From contig OY726559.1 of NCBI GenBank assembly GCA_963383645.1, positions 123,428,721-123,492,720 of the forward strand: a stretch of 64,000 bases of DNA, written 5' to 3'. Of the stretch, positions 20,989-32,130 are shown piece by piece. A program made the translations under genes and the position numbers. This DNA comes from Muscardinus avellanarius. Lineage: Eukaryota; Chordata; Mammalia; Rodentia; Gliridae. Within the stretch, counting starts at the first letter, position 1. Each line of letters begins with the position of its first letter. The notes under the pieces are model-generated. The model had not been told where the DNA came from, made no database searches, and saw only the letters and a program-made list of their open reading frames with translations.

Positions 20989-22789
20989 TTTTTCTGTAGT
21001 GACAAATGTCACAATTAGATCTTTTGCTATGTGTCTCTCTTAAGATTTGCACGAAGTGATATTTTCTAAGTTCACACAGGAGAGGCAGATTGTTTTCCAG
21101 GCTTTTCCATGTCATGGTTTACTGTGGAGGAAAAGAAGATTTGTTGAGGACCTTTGGATCTGAGAAATGTGGGATCGATTTTTATGGTGTATTTTCAGCC
21201 AGTGAAAGCAGTGCTTGGCACTCAGTACCAGGGAGAGGCTGGCAGTGGTAATGAGCCTTTGCTGTGCATTCTAGTTGTGCACAGTCTAGTTGGGTTTTAT
21301 TAATTGCACTGTAAACAAGAAACTCAAGTTTCAAAGTATAATCAAGGGGGAAAAAAAGGCTCAGGATAGGAGGGAACGCATTGGCGATGGTATCTGAAAA
21401 TGTGTGCCTCTGTCCTTTAAGACTTTGTTAGCTATCTGACGAACAACTACTGAGCCTGTAGATTTTTTGACCCAGTGGGTCTTCTGTGTGGCTGGATACA
21501 GTGCTGTGTTCTTCATAGAGCTCCCTGGCTGGGGTTGAGGGGGCCGAAATGTGCTTCACTGGCCCAGCCAAGAGACCCAGGCTTTCTTCTCCTTCCTAAT
21601 CCACACAGTCTGGCTCGGTGGAAACTGCCTAACCTAGCATAGTTGTAGGAACATTAATTATTAAGAAATTATCTATCTGATCCTGTCTAAGCTATAAAAA
21701 CAATATTAACGTCCCCATCAGCGTATTCGCAGTATTAAACAGGATGGTTGCGAGGTTGAAATAAAAACAGAAAGCACTTTGCAAAGTCCTATATGACTAC
21801 CTGGTATTATATTCTTTTGGAATGGCAGGACCTGGAGGGCTTTTATTATGTCAATAAGCCCCAAGTCAATCATGTACACAATTTCCAGACTTCCAGCTCC
21901 ATTTTTATATGCTCAAATTTTGGGATCTCAATGGGAAAAAAAGGACTATTCTCAACACACCGTTCAATCTCATTAACCAAACCCGTAGGACATCGATTGT
22001 TGTTTTCTCTGCTAAACGGAAATCTTCAGGATGGCCTCTCTGAAATAATTGCCCTTTTGTAATATTAGAAATATTTCAATGGTGACAGCTTGGAAATGCT
22101 TTAGCTTTTAAATACTTAAACTAAATAATAAATAACCCCTCGTGATTAATGTTTCCAGAAGGGACGATTAACATTATCCTTACAGCTGTTCATGATATAA
22201 TATTGAAATGAAAAACATGCCCGGGAAAAACAGCAAAGCCATGCTGCCTTCGCGTTGCTTCTCTCTTTTCTTTTTTGGAAATAGCTCTAATGTGAAGACA
22301 TCCTCAGTAAGAGTCAACCAGCAATATTTCATCTGATCATCATTTAGCCAAACCACAACAATACTCCCGAGGCCGCTTCAGTTTCACTGACAGCATCTGC
22401 CATTTCAGTTACTGCAAATGGGACCTTTCACAATGGTGCTCCCTGGGGCTCTCTGTGGCCTGAAAGGAAAATGAATCTCTTTTTAATAAAGATAATATTA
22501 ATGATTTATTCTTGAGGTAGGAACAGAGCTCTGTTATTGTTGGGTTGGTTGGTTGGTTTGGGGGAGCATTAAAAATAAACTGAAAACATTGGCATGGGCA
22601 AATGCACGTGTTACTGATTTAACTATGAACCGGAATTCTAAATTGCAAGAATTCTTGTTTACATCAAAGCTGGTTTTAAAGAACAGAAGGTAGAACTATA
22701 ACTTTAAAAAATCCATAATCTTAGTAGTCAATAATTTATTGGCAGAATTCTCCCAGCAACTTATAATTTTATGAGAATAAGAACAATTT
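20989..22789. other. Long repeat-free block, candidate conserved non-coding DNA
   Basis: About 1.8 kb without any recognised repeat, in a window that is otherwise dense in SINEs. 22040-22560 is AT-rich with many TAAT/ATTA and TGAAA words (for example taataaagataatattaatg). No coding potential. The enhancer idea is inference. Confidence 0.4.
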
Positions 22790-22950
22790 CCATATGTGGC
22801 GGCTCGCTCCATGCCAAGCCCTGTGCTGGGCGGCCCCGAGGCCTTAGTCTGAAATCTTCACAACCATCCATGAGGCCTGATTCCTCTCATTTCGAAACTG
22901 AGGGAACAGAGGCTCAGATGGGCTCTTGAGAAGGCCTCCAGCCTGGGATG
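22790..22950 (-). mobile_element. MIR-like fragment
   Basis: Complement of a MIR: ccaagccctgtgctgggcgg, cttcacaaccatccatgagg, aaactgagggaacagaggct. Confidence 0.6.
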
Positions 22951-22975
22951 CCTGACTCAAGGTATTGTCCGTTCG

Positions 22976-23001
22976 TCCTTCCTTCCTTCCTTCCTTCCTT
23001 T
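22976..23001. repeat. (TTCC)n microsatellite
   Basis: Six units at the tail of the antisense SINE that follows. Confidence 0.93.
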
Positions 23002-23004
23002 TTA

Positions 23005-23201
23005 TATTTGAGGCGCTGGGCATTAAACCCAGGGGTGTTCTACCTCTGAGCTACACCACATCCAAATTTTATTTTGAAACAGAGTCTCCCTTAGTTGCTG
23101 AGGGCCTCACTAAGTTGCTGAGCCTGGTCTCAGACCTGCGATCCTCCTGTCTCAACATCCCAAGTACTGGGATTACAGGTGTGTACCACCATACCTGGCT
23201 T
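23005..23201 (-). mobile_element. SINE, B1 + ID-like dimer
   Basis: Antisense copy, gcattaaacccaggggtgtt to gtgtgtaccaccatacctgg. Confidence 0.92.
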
Positions 23202-24640
23202 CAAACTATCATTCGTGCTCACCCTGGAACTCCATATGCCACCCAAGGACTGTGGAAGGAGGCTAGGGGAGACAGTCGGCTGTGGCCATTTAGGGGTTTT
23301 AGGGTGTGAATAAAAATTCCACTTTTTGGTTCTCATTGCCCCGTGGCTTTCTTTTGAGATGGATGTTTGCACGGGCGGGGCGGGGCTGGAGACTGGAAGG
23401 CTCTCCTGAAGACCGAGCAGTTGTGTTTCATTTTACCAGGTACATCAAAGACGGTACCCCTCCTGGATGTCCCATATTCCCCAGGGAGCCCACCCGTTGT
23501 TCCTGGCTCTGAGTGGCTAGCGAATCCCTGCTAATCTAGGACCTCCCCGAGCCGTGTTAACCAAAGCAAGTGGGGCTTTGATTTGGACACATGCCCTGTG
23601 ATGGATGAGCCCTGGGTGACCACCTTCTCCCCTCAGGTCAGAAGTGAGGGCTGAAGGTGCCAGCTCAGGCAGGTGTGGAGGCCCGGGACCCTGGCTCCAG
23701 TGGGCTCCTGTCACACCCTCAGAAACACCACCTATGGGGGGGGGCAGATGGAGCCCTGGGGCTCGGCAGGAGGGCTTGCCCTAGGGGTGTGACAGGGCTG
23801 AGTCTGTGAATCACGCTGAGCTGGCACCTCCAGCTTCTTGTTTTGGGGAGAGAAAGCATTCCCATGTTGTTCTAGCCCATGCTGATCTCAAAGCCGAGGC
23901 AGGGCTAAGCAGCAGGGACCTGGAAAGAGAGAAGCTGTGGTGAGGAGCCGCGAAATGCAGCCCTAGGGGTAGCTGAACCATGCTTCAGGCTGTCTGTTTC
24001 TTCTAGAATTCATCCTAGACTTTCCGTGTTTAGAAAGTTTCAATTTGAATAGGAAAATACCTGGATTTGGAGTCCTTTAAATTCTCTTCAAAGTGTGGCT
24101 CAGTTTAAGCTGTAGTTTGGAACTCGTCTTAGACACCACTCCCTCTGGGCAACTCCCCATGATCCCTGCCTTAATTCCTCCACTCAGTGCTGCCCCAGCC
24201 ACCCGTGCCCCGGGTGTGGTGTCTGCAGCAGCAAAGTCTAATCTCTGCGTCCTCGCTTGAGCGAGGGCACCAGCTCTTATTGACATGTTTGTGCTGTATC
24301 ACTACAACACAGGAGAGAACCTGATGAGAATGATAACAGACCCAGAGAAAACCCACTCCAGGAGCTCTGAGGAGGGTAGTTTATGTAAAAATAATCACAG
24401 TCTTCATCCAGGCAAAGATGGCTTTAAGGATGATAAGCAACTTGACCTGAGATCCATGGGCTTGCGTTGATGATCCCCCCCCGCCCCCCGTTGTACCTTC
24501 TACACTCCAAGCTCACTGACCAGTCTTCTCATGGTATTAGAGCCTTCAGTATCTGGCCTTGATGTAGGATAGAAGGAATAAGTAGGTAGAAAGGAGACAG
24601 ACAGGAAGGAAAAGTAAAAAATATAACTTTGATATAAGAA
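23202..24640. other. Unique intergenic sequence
   Basis: No repeat or gene recognised. A GC-box-like cluster (gggcggggcggggctgg) lies near 23373-23390, and G and C homopolymer runs lie at 23738-23745 and 24475-24489. Confidence 0.5.
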
Positions 24641-24648
24641 CCTGGAGC

Positions 24649-25204
24649 TGAAGTGCTTCAGCCTCTAGTCCACAAACCAGTTCTCTTTCCCAGGCCTGAC
24701 TCTCCCATAAATTCCTGGGAAACCTGTAGATCCTAGAGTTAACAATATTTCTGAGAAACCTATAATTTAGGATATCCCAGCTTATCTGTCAATCAACTAA
24801 CGAGGACCCCAATCAACCCAAGATCATCCACCCTAAGGCTGCCAGACCACAGACCATCAGGAAGCGCCTCGGGACTACTGGACTGAGCTCATCCACCCTG
24901 AGGCCGACCAGACCACCTGCCCACCAAAAACCGCCTTGGGACTACTGGACTGAGCTCATCCTCGCATGCCGTCTCTAGCCCACCCCTCACAAAAGTCCCC
25001 TATAAGAAGAGAACCCTGAACTCCCCAAAATGCCTTCCTCATCTTGAGGTGGCCCGCATTCTCTCTTGAATGTGTATTTCCTCCCCTTTCCCCCCAATAA
25101 ACCTCTGTCTATGTCTCTAACTGGCGCGTGCTGGAATTCTTTCCCTTCATGTTAGCCAAGGACCCTGCAGACCCCGGGTTCCTGAGCCGAGGGCTCTCCC
25201 CAGC
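24649..25204 (+). mobile_element. Solo LTR, gammaretrovirus-like (ERV1)
   Basis: LTR architecture on the plus strand: U3 with an imperfect tandem duplication (24826-24890 and 24891-24957, each ending in tactggactgagctc), a TATA-like tataag at 25001, a polyadenylation signal aataaa at 25096-25101, and a U5-like region ending near ctctccccagca. No primer binding site or internal genes follow, so it is a solo LTR. The ends are approximate and no clear 4-6 bp TSD was found. Confidence 0.75.
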
Positions 25205-25835
25205 AGCCCGAGGTGCTTGCTCTGTTGGATCATTCTGAATAGAAGACTCATTAAGTAGCCATAGTTAACATGCCAACAGTACTATCATGTGATTTTCTCA
25301 GAAACACAATGACGATCATGTGGTCAGACCTTTACCCTTATCCTGCCAGATTAAATGGCATTCGTTAGTCTTTTTCCTTATGAACAAGCAGGTTTGTGGA
25401 GTTTTGAGGTCACCTGGCAGGGCTTAAACCATGAAGCAGAACATGGGTCTCCCGAGTCCCAGACAAGGTTCCTTTGTTCTAGAACACCCTCATCCACTGG
25501 CACCCCAGATGTAAAATGGCTTTGAAGTTGGCCAAGTAAGAGCTGAGGGTGAGGAGAGGTTGGGTCAGAGCCTGTAAAGACGAAAGATGAGGACTGGAGG
25601 ACCAGGACACAGGACATAACCAGGAGAGAAGGATCCTGGGCTGGCTCCAAGATGCATTTGGTCTCTGCAGGGTCCTCTAGCTCACACATCCCATAAGTTT
25701 GAAAGTCGGTCAAATATAGTCCTTAAAACTAGTGGAGTTCCGTCATCTAGCTCTCGTGTGACGATCAGAGCTTGAAGGGCAGGGTCTGCTGCCTTGCTGC
25801 CTCTTTTACATGACTGTTGGAACAGAGATGTCCTA
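25205..25835. other. Unique intergenic sequence
   Basis: Nothing recognised. Confidence 0.5.
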
Positions 25836-25836
25836 G

Positions 25837-25906
<70 letters not shown>

Positions 25907-25929
25907 TCTATCTCTATCTCTATCTCTCT
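25836..25929. repeat. (CT)n microsatellite
   Basis: About 90 bp of CT with a few CTAT interruptions at the right end. It does not adjoin a SINE. Confidence 0.97.
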
Positions 25930-25939
25930 TCCTCAAATA

Positions 25940-26330
25940 GGAAAAAATATATATTTTATTCGATTACAAAAGAAATTGTGAAATATCAATAGTAAATCTA
26001 TAAGAACATTCACAAAAACATAAAAAAGCAATAGGATTCATCTATAATACCATCAGAGGAAACGACTGTTAACTTCTTACATTTCATACTTTTCCCTATG
26101 CACATCTACATATGTATTTGTGTTTTATAAAAGTAAAAATAAACTTGTTATTTTAGCAACATTCTTTTGACTTGAATATATAGCAAATATCTTCATTGCA
26201 ATGAATGCAGATCTGCTGAGCATTTGATGGCTAGCTGATGTCACGATTGATTCATCCAGCCCCCTAGATTTAAATGTCTGATGATGTTTTTCTGTAATAA
26301 GCAGCACTGGGGTAAATTCTCACTATTTTG
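25940..26330 (-). mobile_element. Ancient L1 3' end (L1M-class)
   Basis: Complement of an old L1 3' UTR: ccctatgcacatctacatat, ttttagcaacattcttttga, cattgcaatgaatgcagatc. Heavily diverged. Confidence 0.5.
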
Positions 26331-27194
26331 TCTGGAGGTCTCAGCATCTGCACCTAAAACTAAGATATACTTCTTGTCACTGTGTATCTCAGTGGGCTAA
26401 ACTGCCAGTGCCTTCCAAAGAATCGGCATTTTACCTAAAGAGCAAAATGACTGTTGCTGCACCTTGAGAATCGCTTACACATTAGCACAACTATTTGTTC
26501 CTGCTCAGAGCCCGTAGGAGCAGCAGGGGAGCCCCGGGGTGGGGACGGACAGGAGGCAAGAGACACAACTTCAGAGGCTCAGACTCTGAGAAGAAACTGC
26601 TGGAGGTGCTTGGGGCCAAATAGACTTCGAGGGGGAAACGGGCATTCGTGGAATGTTCTGGCAGTTTCATGCGCTTTCTTGTAATGAATCCCCACAACAG
26701 CCCTGGAACGATTCTCTTGACCACGGAGGAGGAAATGAGCAGAACCAGGTTGTGTTCCAAGCCTAACTCAGAGAGGCAGAGCTGAGATTTATTTGGACTC
26801 TTGTCTTTCTGGAATTTTCTATCAGATCAGGCTGAGAAATGTGGGAATTACCCACAACCCCACTGAAGCAAGAACTAATATCAATTCAGAGTGTAAGAAA
26901 TCTAAAAACAAGGAAATGTGAGGCATCAGCTGATACTCCATTCCACACGCCACTTCTAAGTTACCCCTTGGTCTCTAGACTAGAAGCCGTATCATGTCTT
27001 GAGAAGTGGTTGATGAGCATGGAAGGGAGGACCTGCCTTCCGGGGCGCTGACCCTCCTCCCAGCTCAGGGATTCACAACAGCTCCCAGAGCTTAGAAGTA
27101 AGATCTGCTTGGGGCTGAGCCCAGGCAAGCGCTATGAGAGCTCAGGATAGCTGGAACATTCCTAAGTTGCCTCTTAGTCCTCTTCTGATGTGGT
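26331..27194. other. Unique sequence with a MIR trace
   Basis: A MIR-like antisense trace at about 26680-26800 (cacggaggaggaaatgagca). The rest is unassigned. Confidence 0.4.
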
Positions 27195-27261
27195 CAAGGG
27201 CCATACCACTCCCCAAGGGCCACACTCCACAAGGGCCACACTCCCCAAGGGCCACACTCCC
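27195..27261. repeat. 16-bp tandem repeat, four units
   Basis: Units at 27195-27213 (diverged, 19 bp), 27214-27229, 27230-27245 and 27246-27261, consensus caagggccacactccc. Confidence 0.95.
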
Positions 27262-27369
27262 CTAGGCTTATGGCCTTGAGGGCCCTGGGTGCTGGGCTCG
27301 TCCATCCGTCCCACAGGCACGCGACTTCTACGGTCCTGCCCACTCAACTATCTCTTGTTGCCCCCGTCC

Positions 27370-27560
27370 AGGGGATGATGAACTCTTTTTTTGTAGGGGG
27401 TCAGATAGCAAATAACTTAGGCCTTGTGAAAAGCAGCCATGAACAATACATCAATGACCGAGCATGGCTATGTTACAGTAGAACTTTATTTAGCTGGTAG
27501 GCTATGGTTTACACCTTTCGTTAGTCTAGTTGGTTTATCAAAGTCCCCACATGATTTTTC
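27370..27560 (-). mobile_element. hAT-type DNA transposon fossil
   Basis: Reads directly as ggggtcagatagcaaataac, aggccttgtgaaaagcagcc, tacagtagaactttatttag, resembling the common mammalian repeat with a GCCATAGACAATACGTAAA-type core. Orientation and family are from memory of the consensus. Confidence 0.45.
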
Positions 27561-28077
27561 CTTCTTTAAGATAATGCTTTGAAACATACAGTTCTCTAGT
27601 TCATTAGCCACAGGCTGCAAAAGGTCTGTACATGGAAGGTCACTAGTGGTTCTCCCTCCTATCAGTGAACAAAATCTCCCTGCAGTTGCCTATGGAGCCA
27701 TATCAATATCTCTTCTCTGAATGCTGTCCCTGTGTGCTGGGCACAGGTGTCATGAAGAATGATCCTCTTCCCTGAGGGTCTTTCTAGACTTGGATTGGCT
27801 GATCCTATCAAGAGGGAAGCCCCTTCAAGCATCCTATTTTTGTTTTTCCAGTTGTTTTTGATGAGACACAATCATAAAGCCCACTTACTCTCACACTGTC
27901 TATTTTCCAGAAAAGTAGAGAGAAATTTGGACTAAGACACAGGAGGCTTGGGAATTGCCCTGCCATTTATGTCAGTCATCGTACCTTGGGCGGACTGCAT
28001 TGGTAAGCGCATGATCAATATCACAAATGATTAGGGAAACCACCAGGAGATATTACCTTGTACTAATTAGAATGGCA
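27561..28077. other. Unique intergenic sequence
   Basis: Nothing recognised. Confidence 0.5.
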
Positions 28078-28078
28078 T

Positions 28079-28109
<31 letters not shown>

Positions 28110-28118
28110 TTTTATTTA
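28078..28118. repeat. (TTTA)n microsatellite
   Basis: About ten units, tail of the antisense SINE that follows. Confidence 0.96.
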
Positions 28119-28188
28119 GTGGTACTGGGGATGGAACCCCCAGTATCCCCAGAGGAGCATTCTACCACTTAGCCACACCCCAGTCCTC

Positions 28189-28194
28189 TTTCTC

Positions 28195-28250
<56 letters not shown>

Positions 28251-28252
28251 TC
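28189..28252. repeat. (TTTC)n microsatellite
   Basis: About 15 units, tail of the nested SINE at 28253. Confidence 0.97.
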
Positions 28253-28437
28253 ATTTTTGATGGTACTGGGGTTCCTGGAAACCCTTCTACCTCCGGGCTG
28301 CACTCCCAGACCTATTTTATATTTTTTTATTTGGAAACAAGGTCTCTTAAGCCAGCAAGGCTGGCTTTGAACCTGCACAATTCTCCTGTCTCTGCCTCCC
28401 AAGCGTGGGGATTACAAGCGTGCACCACCACGCCCGG
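28253..28437 (-). mobile_element. SINE subfamily A, nested
   Basis: Antisense copy with the A markers ggttcctggaaacccttcta and tctcttaagccagcaaggct, inserted in the 28119-28578 SINE. Confidence 0.95.
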
Positions 28438-28589
28438 CTTTATTCTTTATTTTGGAACAGGGTCTCACTGAGTTGCAAAGGGCCTCACTAAGTAGCTGAG
28501 ACTGTCCGCGAACCATGATTCTCCTGTCTCAGCCTCCGGAATGCTGGGATTACAAGCGTGCGCCACCACACCTGGCTCTATTTTTAATT

Positions 28590-28811
28590 TTTATTTTTTT
28601 TGTGGGTCTGGGGATGGAACCCATGGGCATTTGACCTCCAATCTACATCCCCTGTCCTATTTTTTATTCTTTATTTTGAAACAGGGTCTCACTAAGTTGT
28701 GGAGGGCCTCACTAAGTAGCTGAGATTGTCCGCGAACCATGATCCTCCGGTCTCAGCCTCCCAAATGCTGGGATTACAAGCGTGCGCCACCATGCCTGGC
28801 TATGCCTGGCT
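28590..28811 (-). mobile_element. SINE, B1 + ID-like dimer
   Basis: Antisense copy immediately downstream. It shares the unusual tgtccgcgaaccatgat word with the neighbouring 28438-28578 half, so the two are close relatives or a local duplication. A 10-bp duplication tatgcctggc ends it. Confidence 0.92.
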
Positions 28812-28839
28812 CTAGATTGGCTATTATTTTTTAAAAAGA

Positions 28840-28861
28840 ATATATATATATATATTATATA

Positions 28862-28905
<44 letters not shown>

Positions 28906-28914
28906 TATATATAT
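28840..28914. repeat. (AT)n microsatellite
   Basis: About 75 bp of imperfect AT. Confidence 0.97.
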
Positions 28915-28977
28915 GCATGAGGCCCTATGTTCAATTTTCTGCAATGGAAGAACAAAAACAATCGACCAAATAAAAAA

Positions 28978-29423
28978 CTAAAAAAATGACAAATGTTGGC
29001 AAGAATGTGGAGAAACTGGAACTCTTGTGTAAATGTTGGTTTGGAAAGCAGTACACTAGTTCCTCAAAAAATTAAAAATAGAACTACATATGATTGAGCA
29101 ATTTCATTTGTGCATATATCCCCAAGAGAATTGGGAGCAGGGCCTCAGAAAGGTACGGCATACTCACATTCATCATAGTGTTGTCCACACTAACCAAAGG
29201 TAGGAGCAACCAAAATGTCTATCGATAGCTGGATAAAAAATGATGGTATAGCCAGGCGTGGTGGGCACACTTGTAATCCCCGCGCTTGGGAAATGGAGAC
29301 AGGAGGATCGCGCTGGTTTGAAGCCAGCCTTGCTGGCTTAAGAGACCCTGTTTCCAAATAAAAATATAAAAAATAGGTCTGGGAGTGTAGCCGGAGGTAG
29401 AAGGGCTTCCAGGAGCCCCAGTA

Positions 29424-29477
<54 letters not shown>

Positions 29478-29860
29478 GTGGTATAGACATATAAATCCTA
29501 TATTTTCAGTCTCAAATAGGAAGGAAATTCTGACATATGATACTTCATGGATGAATCTTGAATACATTATACTGAGTAAAATAAACCAGTCACAAACGAC
29601 AGGTTTTGTACAATTCCATGTATATGAGGTACACAGAGTAGTCAAATTCAGAGGCAAAAAACTGCCAGAGACTGAGGAAGTTCTTGTGTAACAGGCATTG
29701 CATTTCAGATTTGCAAAATGAAAACACTTCTGGAGATGGGTGTTGGTGATGGTTGTATAATTAGCATGAATGTATTTAATACTCCTGAACTGCATACCTA
29801 AAAATTTAGCATGATAAATTGTGTGTTATTTGTATTTTCTCATAATTAAAATCTAAAATA
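28978..29860 (+). mobile_element. Old L1 3' end, SINE-interrupted
   Basis: ORF2 C-terminal and 3' UTR sequence in sense (atgttggcaagaatgtggag, ccacactaaccaaaggtagg, acattatactgagtaaaata, gttggtgatggttgtataat). Too many changes to be coding. Split by a SINE at 29252. Confidence 0.8.
29252..29471 (+). mobile_element. SINE subfamily A inserted in old L1
   Basis: Sense copy with a CA-repeat tail (29426-29471). TSD of 15 bp with one mismatch: 29237-29251 and 29472-29486 (aaaatgatggtatag / aaaatggtggtatag). Confidence 0.96.
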
Positions 29861-30423
29861 AAAGAAACTTTTAAAAAAGTTGCCTTTAAATGACCGCTAA
29901 GTCCCTCTGATCTACAGTGGGTCTTTCTGCTGACATGGAGGAGTCTCAGAGGATGGGAGCGCTGGCATGCAGTGGAGGGCAGGCCTCCTGCTCCTGACCA
30001 CAGTCCCCACCGTCCTGCGGCTCTCCACAGGCCACACGTCTTCATGATGGGTCTCATGGGAGCCTGGCAACGGCACTGCACAGCTATCAGGTGATACTAC
30101 TGTGCCTGCCTCACAGATGGAAAAACTGAGGCTCGGGAATTTAAGAGGCTTGTCCAGGGCGTTAAGTTAATGCATGGGGAGGCTGGCTGGGCCCTTGAGG
30201 GAGGGCTCCCTGGGCCGCCGTGGACCCCGCTCAGCAGCGTGTCTGCCAGCTGAGCCTGATGGCAGCTATTTTCTTTTCAGGCACCTCTATTCTTTCCCCA
30301 CTTAGTGATTTCCTCACCTAAAGGACAGATAAGTCATAGGATCTTCTCACAAAGCAAATTGGGGGAAAGGAAATTGAGAAGCCACCACAGGCCAGAGCTA
30401 TGAAGGCATTTTCCCTGATTAAA
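29861..30423. other. Unique sequence with a MIR trace
   Basis: A MIR-like antisense trace at about 30085-30185 (gatggaaaaactgaggctcg). No gene. Confidence 0.45.
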
Positions 30424-30562
30424 AACTGGAGATTGAACGCAGGGACATTCTATCACCAAGATACACCTCAGCTCTCTTTGTAATTTTATTTTGAAACAGG
30501 ATCTTGCTAAGTGGCTGAGGCTGGCCTTGAACCTGTGATCTTCTTGTCTTAGCTTCCCAGTT
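30424..30562 (-). mobile_element. Old SINE, head-truncated
   Basis: Antisense copy from ID half (ggagattgaacgcagggaca) to ttgtcttagcttcccag. The B1 head is missing. Confidence 0.8.
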
Positions 30563-30565
30563 TTT

Positions 30566-30760
30566 CTTCTTTTGGTGGTACTGGGTGGGGTTCCTGGAAA
30601 CCCTTCTACTTCCGGGCTACACTCCCAGACCTATTTTTATACTTTTTAAAATTTGGAAACAGGGTCTCTTAAGCCAGCGAGGCTGGCTTCGAACCTGTGC
30701 GATCCTCCTGTGTCCGCCTCCCAAGCACGGGGATTACGAGCGTGCGCCACCACCCCCGGT
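30566..30760 (-). mobile_element. SINE subfamily A, young
   Basis: Antisense, CpG-rich copy inserted at the edge of the older SINE. Perfect 17-bp TSD ttagcttcccagttttt at 30549-30565 and 30761-30777. Confidence 0.96.
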
Positions 30761-30944
30761 TTAGCTTCCCAGTTTTTTGATAAATGAGAAAAATATGAGT
30801 CCCAGGGTAGACAGGATAACATCACAGGGAATGAGGTTTGGCTGGAGCGGAGGACAGAGAGCTACCATTCCTCCGCCCCCTTTTCCATAAATGAGCAGTG
30901 TGTGTGGGGTACTGAAGTTAAAATGTCTGTGCACTAGTGCTAAA

Positions 30945-31129
30945 GAGTTGAGCACACATACAGTCCCAGCTACTCGGGAGGCTGAGGCAGGAGGATCTTT
31001 TGAGCTGGTGTTTGAGACAAGCTTGCAAAACATGGTAAGATCTTATCTCTTTAAAAAAGGTGAGTGGGGGTTCTACAGGTGTAGCTCCATGGTAGGGCGC
31101 ATAACCTATCCCTAGCACCACCAATAAAG
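30945..31129 (+). mobile_element. Old SINE, B1 + ID-like
   Basis: Sense copy with a conserved B1/7SL block (cagctactcgggaggctgag) and a degraded ID half (ggtgtagctccatggtaggg). Confidence 0.75.
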
Positions 31130-31189
31130 ATAAATAGAGAAATAAATAATCAAATGTTCACAGCAGAATTGCTCTTCAGGTGACAATCG

Positions 31190-31378
31190 TAGCCGGGCAC
31201 GACGGCGCACACCTGTAACCCCAGACCGCGGAGGCTGAGACAGGGTTGTAGGCGGGAGGCAGCCTCAGCAAATAGTGAGACTTCAATCAACCTGGAAAGT
31301 TCCAGTTTCGAAATAAAATAGGGCTTGGGATGTAGCTCAGAGGTTGAAGGAACCTGGGTTCAATCCCCAGCACTGCGT
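31190..31378 (+). mobile_element. SINE, B1 + ID-like dimer
   Basis: Sense copy (agccgggcacgacggcgcac to ggttcaatccccagcactgc). Its 3' tail opens directly into the long CA minisatellite. Confidence 0.92.
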
Positions 31379-31776
31379 GAACACACACATGCACTCACAC
31401 ACATGTACACAGGCACGCACATGCACACACAGAGGCACAAAGGCACATGCACACATACACACAGGCACGCACACATACACACATGCACACACACAGGCAC
31501 ACAGGCACACAGGCATGCACACACATACACACACATGCACACAGGCATAACACACGCACACGCATACAGGCACACACACACGCATACAGGCACACAGGCT
31601 TACAGGCACGCACACACATATACACACAGGCACGTACACATTCATACATGTACACGCACACAGGCATGTACACACATACACACATGCACACAGGCATGCG
31701 CACACACATGCACACGCACACAGGCATGCACACACGTGTACACACAGGCATACAGGCACACACACATGCACACAGG

Positions 31777-31827
<51 letters not shown>
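31379..31827. repeat. CA-rich complex minisatellite, about 450 bp
   Basis: Alternating acac with regularly spaced aggca / atgcaca / atacaca words, giving variable higher-order units of roughly 8-16 bp, then a pure (CA)n run at about 31787-31826. It keeps several frames open on both strands (His/Thr-rich plus, Cys/Val-rich minus). These are not genes. Confidence 0.95.
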
Positions 31828-32130
31828 GGTGACATGACAGCGCGGTGCGGCAGGTCCAGTGGTGAGCCACACTGTGCTCTAAGAGAGTAACTGGGCAGCT
31901 GAGTCGGGCAGGGGACACGAGGCCGTAGCTGTGATCTCAGAGGAGACGATGAAGAGCCAGGGGGAGAGCAGCCGGGCAGGGCCAAGGGCGGCCTGTGGCG
32001 CCCCTGCACTGAGCTTGGAGAAGGGCAGACTCCGGCCGAGGGCAGTGAGAGGCAGGCGCGGCGCGGCACCCACTCGGCGAGGCGAGCGCTGAGGGCCGAG
32101 CCAGTTTGGCTTTGAGTCCGGGAGCCGAGA
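31828..32130. other. Small CpG-rich block (CpG-island-like)
   Basis: By hand I count about 25 CpG in about 300 bp, with high GC (dense around gcgcggcgcggcacc and cggcgaggcgagcgctg). The rest of the unique DNA here is CpG-poor. It abuts the CA minisatellite. No gene or repeat family recognised. Confidence 0.7.

Larger units (their letters stand above)
28119..28578 (-). mobile_element. SINE interrupted by a TTTC tract and a younger SINE
   Basis: Outer antisense copy: ID half at about 28119-28188, B1 half at 28438-28578 (tttattttggaacagggtct to gcgtgcgccaccacacctgg). The insertion point is again the A-rich linker. Confidence 0.9.

Noticed and set aside
27195..27261. Regularly spaced repeats as a possible CRISPR array
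   Set aside because: Units are directly adjacent without spacers, in a mammalian background.
31325..32069. Long open frames on both strands (up to about 220 codons, His/Thr-rich or Cys/Val-rich)
   Set aside because: They are translations of the CA/GT repeat array, which lacks stops in several frames. No codon structure or domain.
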